A DNA stretch of 23,348 bases, taken from Bigelowiella natans CCMP2755 (lineage: Eukaryota > Cercozoa > Chlorarachniophyceae). The position numbers and the translations under genes are program-made. Under the pieces are notes generated by a model that did not search any database, was not told where the DNA came from, and worked only from the letters and a program-made list of their open reading frames with translations. This document shows, one piece after another, positions 1 through 10,370 of the stretch; within the stretch, counting starts at the first letter, position 1, and every line of letters begins with the position of its first letter. Location of the stretch: positions 25,001 through 48,348 of the forward strand of contig ADNK01002202.1 of NCBI GenBank assembly GCA_000320545.1. Direction: 5' to 3'.

Positions 1-90
1 GTGTGTGGGTGGGTGTGTATTCGAAAAAAGAAAGAAAGCGAGAGAAGAAGGAGAGAACTTCGCTAATATTTAGTATTCGGATTACTAATA

Positions 91-107
91 CCCCCCCCCC
101 CCCCCCC
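91..107 (+). repeat. C17 homopolymer before an NhaA exon
   Basis: Seventeen consecutive C lie 14 bases before the AG at 120-121. Together they form the 3' end of an intron whose 5' part is outside the window. Upstream, at 1-60, are GT-rich and GA-rich stretches. Confidence 0.85.
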
Positions 108-121
108 GCCCGATGTGGCAG

Positions 122-716
122 GTGCGATTGGGTTTACCATGTCGTTGTTCTTGACGGAGGCTGCTCTTACCGGAGTAGCCGCACAGAGTGCGAAGGTTGT
201 GGCAGGCACCGGCGGTGCTAAGTAGCGGCGCTGAGAGAAGAATGTTTCAACTCCCCTGCATTTGACAAATGATGATGACGAGTTGTATTTTCGGGCATGG
301 TTCAATGTCCGAACCTCTAAAAACGCTATCATGATGCAGTGAGCGGGGAGAAGGAGATCAGATCATTCAGACGCAAACAACCTGTCCTTTAAAAAAACCT
401 CCTGTCGCTTGTGCACGCTTAGATCGGCATTTTCATCTCCTCTTTGCTGGCGGTTATCGGCGGGTCCATTTACATGCGGAGTTTCCCCATTTTCGATCCG
501 AACAAGATGCTCTTCACAGACACGGAGCGCAAGAAGAATGGAGGGTATGTCCCGTGCGTAGCAAGTAGGGAGGCCTTCGCTTACAAGTTGTTTTTTTCGT
601 AAATCTTTGATAGATCGGGTCCCGAGGAACATAACTCGGATTTAAACAGTACAAATAGCACTGCGGTGCAAAAGGATGATCATGGCGACGCTCCTCCATC
701 TGTGGCGGCTTCCTAG
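122..716 (+). CDS. nhaA-like: NhaA-type Na+/H+ antiporter, 3' end (partial)
   Basis: Three spliced exons are seen, 122-195, 423-544 and 614-716 (stop TAG), joined at phases 0 and 2; they give the last 98 residues, and the rest lies left of the window. The first exon reads GAIGFTMSLFL and ends in SAK. The second starts IGIFISSLLAVIGG. The join rebuilds the NhaA C-terminus, where bacterial proteins have GIGFTMS followed by a WAKLGILIGS-like helix (last two membrane segments). NhaA exchanges Na+ for H+ across a membrane to control pH and salt. A hydrophilic tail follows, rich in N, S, D and P, ending in PPSVAAS. The first exon is preceded by a 17-base C run that can serve as the polypyrimidine tract. 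NhaA is mainly bacterial, so an intron-bearing copy implies an old transfer or a plastid-related origin (inference). The family call rests on about 45 aligned residues. Confidence 0.78.
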
Positions 717-1851
717 ATATTTCAAGAATAGAATTCCTCCGTTTATCTCCTGTTGAATTTGTAATCGCATCGAATGCGAAATCTTGAGTAGAATTTAGTG
801 CTGTGCTATCACGCTATGATATGCTCATAAATTTACAAACCCTTTCTTGTTCAAGATTCAATGCAATACATCATCATGCTAGCATGACTGATGATAGAAA
901 GAAACATAATTAATTGCAAGAAATATTTGTTAATGAGTTGAACGTCCAGAACATTGTGAAAAGCAAAATCTACGTTGTTTTAATCTGTAACAATCCACCT
1001 GGTCAATAGTAGAGGTTGCATGAATTCATGACATGCCGCCAGCTACTCATTTCGTGCTGAGCAATCCTAGACACACATTTGTGTGCAAAGCAGAGCTTGG
1101 CTCACGTCGTGTGCAAGCGCAAACACTCTGCTCATTGACATCTACGACAAGTGGGCTAGTGGGGCTGGCTAGCTGGCGCGGTTTGAGCCGAATCTAGCGA
1201 ATTGCAATCTAAAGTCATGCTAGCTGTCTAGCTGTGTGTTGCTAGCTAGCTAGCTAGCTAGCAGTCTAGCAGTTAGGCTACGCTCCCCAACCTACCAGCT
1301 AGCCAGTCTACATCTTACCGTTCGGTCATGCTAGCATGTGTGCACTTCTGACCTGCTAACTTGCTAGCTTGATCTAGAGATGTCTAGATGCACAAAACAG
1401 AATGCGCCGGTGCCATCCGTGCAAAATGATTTGGCAAGTTACGCAATGGAAACAACCGCGGCTGACAAGCCAGGTAATCAATGGATGTGCCATTGATAGC
1501 AATTGCGCATTGTTTGTGTATCACAGTCTGTCACACACGCAATTAGCACGGAGCATTATGGTCGTAGTGCTCTTATCTAGTTATTTCAAAATCTCTAATA
1601 GCAACGTATCACCTTGCGTTAGATGCAATAGAAACGTTGACAACATTTATAAATTCTAACGTATGACGCAACGATAATTCATGAAATCTGTACAGCCGTA
1701 ATTTTGCAATTTGCTGCTAAATTAAATGCTTCATTTGAGCGATATTTAATGTACATGGCGTCGAGGTAATCAATAAAATAATCTTTCATAAGATCCTCTG
1801 CCGACCCTGCCATTTATCTTAACCAATGGGTTGTGGGTTGCTATCCGTATC
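717..1851. other. Convergent intergenic spacer with CTAG-rich island
   Basis: This spacer separates the 3' ends of the NhaA gene (+) and the K+ channel gene (-). I see no gene in it. The left half is AT-rich. From about 1140 to 1395 the DNA is dominated by GCTAG, TCTAGA and TGCA words, including a (GCTA)n tract at 1241-1262 and CATGCTAGCATG at 876-887 and 1327-1338. An 85-codon open frame at 1402-1659 shows no recognisable family or splice context. Confidence 0.7.
1241..1262. repeat. (GCTA)n tetranucleotide repeat
   Basis: About five and a half copies of the self-complementary unit GCTA, inside the CTAG-rich spacer island. Confidence 0.9.
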
Positions 1852-4800
1852 TCAGGACGATGGCCCTAGCACTGGAGATTCAGATTCCAACGTGGTGTCA
1901 TCGGACAGAGAATTGGTTTTATTTCCTGAAATACTTTCATTTTTATGTGATATCGTCACTGGGAGTGGTGCTGGATCTATCACACGTCCTGTTTCGTGCT
2001 GATTAATGACTGTCTCACGGCATTCCCGCGAACGACCCCGACGGCGAACAAGAGATGCAGATGGGAGGCTGTTGGATCTCGAATGGCTTTTACTTTTCGA
2101 TTTCTTCAAAGCATGCACGATTTCATCTTGTTTTGATTTCTTGGCCTGAAACGAGAAAAAAAGTGACTATTGAATACACAAATATAGGACATAAGCTTTC
2201 ACGAACCGAATGCAAAGGCGTACTTCCCCAACGATCCTTCACGTCAGCACTTGCCTTGTGTTCCAATAGTAGTTTGCACATTTGCAGATTTCCATCAGCT
2301 GCTGCTATGTGAAGACCTGTGCGATAATCATAATCTCTAACATTTGGACTAGCACGAGCGCTTAAGAGTCGCCTTAGTTTTGCGACATCTCCCTGATGTG
2401 TCACATTACATAAGTATTCTCCTCTGTTTTTTAACCGAAGTTGGGCTCCATGGGATAATAAAACTTTGAGAACTCCATCACGGCCATTTTCTACAGCTTC
2501 AAGTAGTGGAGTCCTCCCAATATGGTCTTCACAAGACATGTTTGCTTTATACTTGATTAACAACTGTAAGAGGAGAATTAGAAAATTAAATTGAAGACTT
2601 CTGTTCAATAGATGTTACGAAATCTCACCTTTACAACATCCAGATTTCCCTTGGCAGCAGCAAGATGTAGAGGAACTCTTTTGTCATAGTCTCCGACGTT
2701 TACAATATTTTCCATGCCTTGAAGTGCACGTTCTAGTTGACGTGAATTATTTGATGAGGCTAACTGACACATATGGGAAGCAATATTGTGTTCGCAGTGT
2801 TCCTTAAACGCAATCACGCTCTGCCGTGTCTCATCTGCTATATGTTGGAATGAAAACAAAGGGCTTGTAATTTGCAACTTCCGGACTCTTCCCTGAAAAA
2901 ATTCGCATTTTACATGGAAGTCAGATAAAATGGTAATTGAATCTACCCGCCCAAAGGGCCCTTTTTTTGACCTCCTTAAGAATCTAATTCTCTCCTCCGG
3001 ACGAAGAGTTTGTAGCTGTGACGCAGGACGGCTCTTTAGATCGTCTGTTGTCAACGAATTAAATGATTTCCATTCAGTAAGCTGCCTAGTTTTACTTTCA
3101 TCGGGGACTGTGGACACTTTTGGAGTCTGATTTGCCTGAATCGCATCGTCCTCCCCAACTGGTGTTGAAGAAGGTAACGTTGGGGTTGATGTTGCTATGT
3201 TTGCATTATCATTTTCTCCGTTAATTTGCCTCCTTCGCAGAAGCTTATTTGGCTCTTTTTCTGTCAATGGATTTCTTCGAGATTTGAAGACTTCCATTTC
3301 ATTTTCCTTTGCTAATCCAGATCTGTCATATCTCTTTGGGGACGTTCCCCGATAGATCGTTCTGGCATATTTATGTGATAAGTAATAACAATGGCATGAA
3401 AGAAACATATAACCTTAGGAATGTTTTCCCCTTCCTTTTGTCTAACGAGCTGAACCCCGAAGTATGACCACTATTTGCATCCTCATACGTTTCTCGTCTG
3501 CTTGTATGTCTGCTTCCTTGTCTGCTTCCTTGTCTGCTTCCTTGTCTGCTACCATACCTTTTCCCAATTCTTCTCTGTTTTGGGGAAGGCATCCACAGAA
3601 TTAAATTCAGATGCCATAGTACTTTGAGGAAAATAAAGTATCAAAATACTCACACAGGCGGCGATTGAATCCCTCAGGCAGCGTAATCTTTGGACTATAT
3701 TTGATACGACGTGTAGACCATCCAATGCGAAAACATTTTCAAGCTCTCGTTTGAAGCCTTCTTCGATTTTTAAAATAATAGAACTTTCCCTGACCCGAAT
3801 CTGTAATTTTAATTCGATCATGAAACATTCTTACGAACAAACAAAAAGTACTTGTCAAGTTAGGTTTGCTTTATGACTGATTACAGTAAATGGCTGATGT
3901 CCACCAGCAAAGAAACCTTCAGATCCAAAGTGCCCTCCTGGCCGTATGATAGCACAAGATTCCTATTGTTTGTGTTTGTGGTTTTCAATATCATATGAAT
4001 CTTTGGCATTATTGAAGAATCTTTACCTCTTTTGATTCATCTCGACTATGCCTCTTTGAAGCATCACCTGGTGTTAAGATCTCGCACTCTCCTTTGACAA
4101 GGATATAGAAGGCACAACCGTAATCTCCACGCTGGATTATTTTCATACCCTATCAAACAATTCAATATAATATGTGCCAGAGACGCAAAGTTTTCATATA
4201 TTACCGCCATGAAAAGTTCCTCTTTTACATAGGCAAGGAGGTTCTCGCCAAAATTAGCACTTACTCCATGAAAAATATCTATTGAATTAATCATATCATG
4301 GAACCGTGCACATCGAATCTTCATTCGTACTGCAGCCGGAAGGACATCCATGGCTTCTTGTCCGCGTGCAAATTTCAAACTCTCTTGTAACTGAAGGAAG
4401 CCTAACACCTAGTTGAAATATTGATTGTCATAAAGGGGGAAAATTTTTTGTCCAGAAACCAACCTTACGCTGTAATCCTTTTGGAACTTGAGACCTTCGT
4501 AAGAACTTAGCTATATCGTCAAGATGTTCTCTCCATTGTCCTACCTTAGAATCAGGTCGAGATACTAGGAAAGTAATCTGTCCAATAAGATATGACGTTA
4601 TTCCTAGATTGGTCATCATGTAGAGCACCGCCCTAGAATGAAGCACAGAGACTGTGAGACAAAATTCAATCATCTGAATATTTCTGTATTTATATAATCA
4701 GGTACCAAGCGCGCTCTTGGACATTTTGTGGAGCAAAATCTGCATAGCCCACAGTCGTAAACGTGGTTACTGCAAAATATAGCGAGGTCGTATATCTGGT

Positions 4801-5560
4801 ACCAAGGGACTCATTCTCAAGCCCTATTGCACTAGCCCCAACCCAGGTGTTTTCACCGAAACCTTCTTGACGAGCGAATTCGTAGAAAATGCATGCCGCC
4901 CAATGAGTGTTAAAGGTCATCATCATCACGTATTTAAGGAATGAGACTACAAAGTAGTTAAATAGTCTGCTTTTTTCCATGGCTGTAAGAAGTGGGAAAA
5001 ATCGTCGAAGCCTAAGAAGTCGGAATAGCTGGAGCAAAGATAGGTAAGGTCCATCGACTACTCTTTCGAAAGGAAATATTGACAGTATATCCACCGCGAA
5101 GTAGGTTGTTAAATATTTACGCGCTAGGACTCGGTGTTCTGTAATTCGAAGGCCGTGGGTCTCCAAAGAGACGAAAAAAGTCATTATAATGTCGATGTAA
5201 AACAAAACATCGAATGAAATTTCTAAGTTGTCGCCCTCCCTATCCTCTAAGAAAGCCATGGCAAGAGGTGTGACGATCGCAGATATGAGGGACAACAATG
5301 CAATCTGAGTTGGAAAAACTTGAGTCAGTGGAATACAAGTTCTAAATTTCTTCAGTTCCTTTCGGGAGTGCATTTCAAAGATTAAGTTCCTCTCGACCTA
5401 CCAGAGTCCACCATGATAAATAGAAGGGACCATCATGATGTACAATGAAATCGGTGAAAAAACTTGATCCTTTGCTTTCATCCTCATCATCTGAACTGTC
5501 CAGACTATTTCTCATAATCACTTCCAAATAATCCGCATCAGCGAGAGCGCCGTCCACCAT
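1852..5560 (-). CDS. Plant-type voltage-gated K+ channel with cNBD and ankyrin repeats, TVGYAD filter
   Basis: Twelve exons: 5560-5402, 5304-4706, 4632-4464, 4408-4205, 4149-4027, 3962-3885, 3800-3654, 3574-3414, 3361-2947, 2892-2629, 2563-2207, 2145-1852; 989 residues. Introns are 52-97 bases and all frames close. The start follows an in-frame TAG. S1 (IALLSLISAIVTPLAMAF) joins residues 53/54; S4 is FRLLRLRRFFPLL (~147-159); the pore reads TTVGYADF (236-243) where the family has GYGD; S6 is MMTNLGITSYLIG. A KHA-like C-linker and a cyclic-nucleotide-binding-like fold follow (~310-490; FYILVKGECEI, HFGSEGFF, QPFT), without the canonical phosphate-cassette Arg, as in plant channels. Next come a GSRQ repeat (~500-515), a polar linker, four to five ankyrin repeats (~745-890; DYDKRVPLHLAA, HIGRTPLLEA, DYDYRTGLHIAA) and a basic/serine tail. 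It resembles the AKT/KAT/SKOR class of plasma-membrane K+ channels. The direction of rectification cannot be told. Confidence 0.88.
3497..3547 (-). repeat. 12-bp coding tandem repeat (GSRQ)n
   Basis: Within channel exon 8 a 12-base unit repeats about four times and encodes G-S-R-Q, with the last copy drifting to GSRHTSR. It lies between the cyclic-nucleotide-like domain and the ankyrin repeats. The unit length keeps the frame, so copy number can vary without breaking the protein. Confidence 0.85.
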
Positions 5561-6177
5561 GGAACCACTCTCCCGCTCGATAGTATTCTATATTTGTTGG
5601 AAAAGGAATTACGTACGTTAGGCTACCAGTAGGGTTCACGCGCACAACAGACTACCTCCATCGGATCCTAAATTGATGGTGCCCTAAGGGTTTCCTTCGA
5701 CTTTCGAAGAATAAGACTTAAAAACAGGGCAATTTAGCTACCGCGACAAGTATCATCCGCTGTCGGATTACGACTCTGGGCCCGCCTGCAAATGGCACGT
5801 GATGTTTGAGAACTTCCATTCTTGGGTCGGAGCTTCAACCGTTTGTGCTGCATTTTGGGAAGAAACCGCCTGCGTTTCATGAAGTATGAAATGACTTAAT
5901 TATCCATTTTGAGTATCGGGGATCCCCGTATTTCGTGCACTAACCGCCGAGCGGACAATAACTGATGCCACTGGGACAGAGCGCATGGAGGAGAATCAAT
6001 CCCCCAAAAGGGTTGCTGCTTCCATCGGTTTGATTTGCTTTTCCTGTAAGAGACTGAGGGCATTTCCTCTTTCTGGGGAAATTGCCTTCGGGCGAAGCTC
6101 AAGTCGGTAAAAACGTTGCACGTGCAAGGCGTGCTGCAAGCTACTGACCTTACCTTTGGGCACACTGTCCTCCAACT
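5561..6177. promoter_or_regulatory. Divergent promoter region between channel and receptor genes
   Basis: The starts of the K+ channel (-) and the GPS/7TM receptor (+) are 617 bases apart and face away from each other, so both promoters and 5' UTRs should lie here. I see no clear TATA box or repeated motif. Open frames here (for example - strand 5896-6165) show no family signature. An in-frame TGA at 6145-6147 precedes the receptor ATG, and an in-frame TAG lies about 30 bases upstream of the channel ATG; both support the chosen starts. Confidence 0.5.
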
Positions 6178-9100
6178 ATGGTGTTGGGCGTGCTTCTCGG
6201 AATGTTACTTGGGTCCCCTTTGTTACAAGCGATACCACTGGGCCCTCCGTAAGAATTTACAGAGAATAGTTCTTTCTGTGGCTGTTACTGATTTAAAAAA
6301 AAATCATTTCGCTCTATTACATCTTAGTAATTTGGACTCAGTGGTCGCTCAACCGGAACTTGTTTCTCCTCAAGTAAGTTACACGCACACAGTGTTGGTT
6401 CCATTCTGACATTAGTAACATTTAGAGTTTGGTGAGAATAATTGCATTTGCAATACCTGCTCCTGAAGCTCCATTTAATAACAACGACGACGACGACGAA
6501 GGCAGCGATGACGACGATGACGAGGATATCGACGATATTCTTTCATATTCTTGGACTAGCAACGTTGCTGGTCTAGAACTTGAACCAGAGCCTTCTCTAA
6601 CTTTTCCAGCTTCGCTGCTTGCTGGGGGGGCTGGATCATATATTTTCACAGTCACAGTCACGGATACACGCCAACCCAGTCTCCAATCAACGGTAATATA
6701 CATTTGAAGGGATACAATTCGTGGTCTCTTACACTATAATAACTCTAGGGCTCAGTCACTGTGACATTATTTGATTTCCCGACAATTTCTGCATTCTCAA
6801 TCGCTCCGACAAATGGGATAGCATACACAGACATATTTACCGGAACTGTGGATGCAGCAGGCAGCATGCCTCTTTTTTATTTATTTAGGGACACTCTTAC
6901 AGGAGATCCTTTGTCAACTTTTGATTTGGACTCTACCATTGAGTTTGTTGTCTCACCTGGATTCAGACCAATATCGGTAACAATACGAGACTCTGTGGGA
7001 GGAGAACAAACGGCGATGTCAAATCCTATAAATGTGACAGGCCAGATAGTTCCACAACTAGATTCTCTTCCACAATTAGATTCTCTTTGCATCCAAGTTT
7101 CAACCATCTTCAATGATATGTTAACACTTCTGAACAGCGTTGAGATAGCTTTGGGGAAAAGTCCTACTCAGTCTCTGGAACCACTTCTCGACGGTGGAAT
7201 ATTGCTGCAAGAGACGCTTTCAGATGCAACACAAGCGATGGAATATGACTTGGGATTTAGAACTTCACTTTTTTTTATTGACCTACTTCAGTTAGTCCCT
7301 TTTTCTACAGAACCTATTTCAAGCTGTTCAACGACGCTCGGGATCAACGGTAGTCAGCTTAATGGAACTGTTGCATCTATATCCAGGATCCTGTGGGAAG
7401 TAGTTGTAGACGAGCTTCGTGAATCAATAGAGGCAGATCCTGGAGTAGAAGGTCGGAAACTCGAGATGCTTCTTCAGGTTTGACGAACATATTTCATTAT
7501 ATAATTGTACACATTATGATACTTAACGATAGGAATTAGCACTATGATTTCGTAACAATGTGTTTTTTATGCTTAAATGCTCCCCTTTCTTCAACTCCCA
7601 GAACCTCGATTCGTTGGTGAACAATACATATCGGGTTCCTTCTCTCAATATCGTAGCTGACTTTGCGACAATGCTGAATGTAACCGTCGCAACAACGACA
7701 CCTTCGCTCATCGTGGACACATTTCTTGGGATACGCTTAGCACAGACATCTTCAAATCTACTTGCAATGGCTATTGGTTTAACAAATGAAGGCAGCGATC
7801 TAGACTGTTCAAGCCTAGACTTCTCTCTGGCATACTTCGATGAGGTCTGACCTCCATAGAGTAGTAGTATTAGTAGAGTAGTAGTAGTAGTAGTAGTGGT
7901 GGTGGTTGAAGTATAGACTAAACTCGCTAACTGATGCAAAATACGAACAAATCTTAGATGTTAGAGCAAGCCGGAAACGCACTCGCTCCTCTGGACTTAG
8001 CGTATGGAATTCAATCGCCAATTGTACAGGCCGTGACATCCAATGTATTCAGCGATGGCAGCAATTATGGAACTGAATTAGCTTCGGGAGTTCAGGTGGC
8101 TGTGTCGTCGCCACCTGGCTTATCTCTAATAGATGTTACTGGGCAAGGAGAAAGAACAACAGAGATTCTAACCATAGCTACACTTCCTACTATTTCTTCT
8201 TCATCTCCATGTCGACAGCCATTACCTGGTTTCATCCCACGTACGTCCCTGACCAGCGTCACTTCCACAGGGGATGTATCTAGTGGCGTCACGATCACTT
8301 TCCCAGGCTTAGTTCCTTCTGAAGGAACCGAGCTTACCTGCCAGTTTTGGGATGTGGCTGCTCAGAGCTTTAGTTCAGAGGGGTGCATCACCATATTCAA
8401 TGCGAATGGGCAAAATGTACAATGCATCTGCAACCATCTTACCCAATTTGCGGTATTTGAGTCTCAAGCCACTGGAGAGGAACCATCGCTTGCAAAGCAA
8501 GCTATATTTGTAGCAGTTGCTGGCTCTTTCTTCTTCCTTATCTTATCTATTTGTATGACGGCGTACCAGATCCAGTCTAAGAAAAAGCGCTTCGACAATT
8601 TGAAGATGACGTTTCTTCTCTTCCAATGCCTGTCTAGTATTCCCCTTAGTCTTTTGTTATCTGGCTACATTGATGGATTTAGAATTTCAGATGTAACGCC
8701 GATTGTGTTGGTTATTGTATTTTCTACACCTCATACTTTGCAGTGGGGCAGTTACATCATCTCTTTGTATCAGTGGGCTGTGATAAATTACAATGTTGGG
8801 ACACAACAGAGCATGCTAAAAGAACTCTCGGATATATTTTCTGAGTACATCTGGTCGGTATACCTGAGCCTTTTTGCAGTTGTTGCGTTAGTCTGGCTTA
8901 GTTTCTCCATTTTCTTCTTCTATATAAATAATCCGATTCGAGTCGTTGGACCAATAGTTCAATTTTTACTTAAAGTCGGATTTGCGGTCGGCATAGTACA
9001 TATTGGACGACAGACAAAAGAAATTATGGATCAATTGACTCATGCAGAAGCACTGAAGGGGAGAATCCAGGCCGTATCTGTTTACATTAAGATTCATAGC

Positions 9101-9679
9101 TACTTGTTACTAAGTCAAAGCGTAATTCTTGTGGCAGCTGCAGCAGTTGCATTTGATTCAAATGCTCTCATCCTGTCACTTGTAATTTGGTACGTTGCTG
9201 ATATACTGTTGGTTGTCCTGCAGATTGATTTTTTAAGAGGATTATCACTGCTGAAAGGCGCGATAGACGTCACGCACACAGTAAAGAGATCAGTCACGAA
9301 AAGTAGAAATGTCTCCGGAACAAAGGGCAATGTTCAACTGAGTTTGGAATTGGCAACCGATGAGGAAAACAAAAATAGAGATGCTGACATATCAAGAGTC
9401 AGGAGTAAGAAAAAGAGTGTGGATTCAGTACCTTCTACTGCGGATGGGTCTATGACACGGGCGGGACCACCACATACGCCGAATGACAGCTTTGCTTTGA
9501 TAAAAACAGGTGCAACATCTACTTATTCTATCTCACCTGCAAGTGTGCAGAATTCTCGAACCCCTTCATCCGATCATTCGCTACTTCATTATAACTCGTC
9601 GCGTACTGAGGATCGAATTCGCCGCGATCTAAGAAAGAAAAATGTAGGGCATCTTGTGATAGAGCATGCAGTTGATTGA
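6178..9679 (+). CDS. Adhesion-GPCR-like receptor: REJ/PKD-like ectodomain, GPS motif, seven membrane segments
   Basis: Six exons: 6178-6248, 6328-6373, 6426-6692, 6749-7477, 7602-7844, 7958-9679; 1025 residues, all frames close. Exon 1 encodes a signal peptide (MVLGVLLGMLLGSPLLQA). An acidic Asn/Asp tract lies at ~57-77. The next ~130 residues look like the REJ/PKD stalk of polycystin-1 relatives: Y-S-W ... LTFPASLLAGG ... SYIFTVTVTD, then a second unit with FSIAPTNG. The GPS begins at CQFWD (~580) and ends CICNHLTQFAVF, with four Cys and the HL/T cleavage site (612-614), so self-cleavage is expected. Seven hydrophobic helices follow at about 634-655, 669-690, 697-725, 749-774, 782-802, 833-852 and 856-875. 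The last ~145 residues are a cytoplasmic Ser/Thr-rich basic tail. GPS then 7TM is the adhesion GPCR layout; polycystin-1 would have eleven segments plus PLAT, which I do not see. The ligand is unknown. Confidence 0.87.
6486..6540 (+). repeat. (GAC/GAT)n acidic coding repeat
   Basis: A GAY-rich trinucleotide stretch in receptor exon 3 encodes runs of Asp just inside the mature N-terminus. It resembles the trinucleotide microsatellites common in this region's introns, here kept in frame. Confidence 0.8.
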
Positions 9680-10010
9680 GAACACACAACTATTCATGAA
9701 TATTACATACAAAATATTATCCGACATTTTGATGGTGGTAAAGCTGTACATTTTTAGCGTCGTGTCAAGATGTAGTGCAATCGTCCAAACAGCGCATGAA
9801 ACTACGATGAGGGGTATCTCGTTAGATGTCTAGATGTGTGCAATGTGAACGCGGGCACAATTAGGAGCTATGATAGCTAGCTAGCTTGCTAGATGGACGC
9901 ACATCTAGACATACCTTCTTGACGCTCATTCTAACTAGTGATTTCTAGATTTATCATTGCGTCACTACTAGACTAGCTAGCTAGAGATCGTTATTAACAA
10001 AATCTCTAGA

Positions 10011-10030
10011 CGTGCATGCTAGCATGCACG
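10011..10030. repeat. 20-bp perfect palindrome
   Basis: The sequence CGTGCATGCTAGCATGCACG equals its own reverse complement. Its core is the CATGCTAGCATG 12-mer found elsewhere in the two convergent spacers. Confidence 0.9.
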
Positions 10031-10191
10031 CTTTTGCGAGCTAGCAAAGTGTGGCATGCTAGCATGTCTAGATGCGTGCATTCATAGATCTAGAGATGTG
10101 TGCAATGTGCACTAGCATGCTAGCATGCATGTGCTCTAGACTCTAGAACTAGAGAATGTCGAGGTGATTTAATGATTTACATGTCTAGCAA

Positions 10192-10370
10192 GCTAGCTAG
10201 CTAGCTAGTAGATGTGCTAGCGTCGGCTACTACTAGACTGTGCTAGCTAGCTAGCACATAGTGCATGGCTAGATGGGCTGGCTATCTGGGTCGGCGTAGC
10301 GTGTCAACTAGCTAGCTAGCTAGGTAGCTCTAGAACTAGCCCAGCTAGCCAGCTAGCTAGCTAGCTAGCT
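10192..10370. repeat. Cluster of (GCTA)n tracts
   Basis: Three separate (GCTA)n tracts occur at 10192-10208, 10308-10323 and 10341-10370, with many single CTAG sites between them. Confidence 0.85.

Noticed and set aside
1402-1659. 85-codon + strand ORF in the first convergent spacer
   Set aside because: Low-quality translation, no splice or homology support; probably chance in AT-rich DNA.
5896-6165. 89-codon - strand ORF in the divergent promoter region
   Set aside because: No family signature and no link to the channel gene, whose ATG has an in-frame stop just upstream.
6749-9679. Polycystin-1 identity for the REJ/GPS protein
   Set aside because: Only seven membrane segments follow the GPS, and there is no PLAT or channel region before the stop at 9679.
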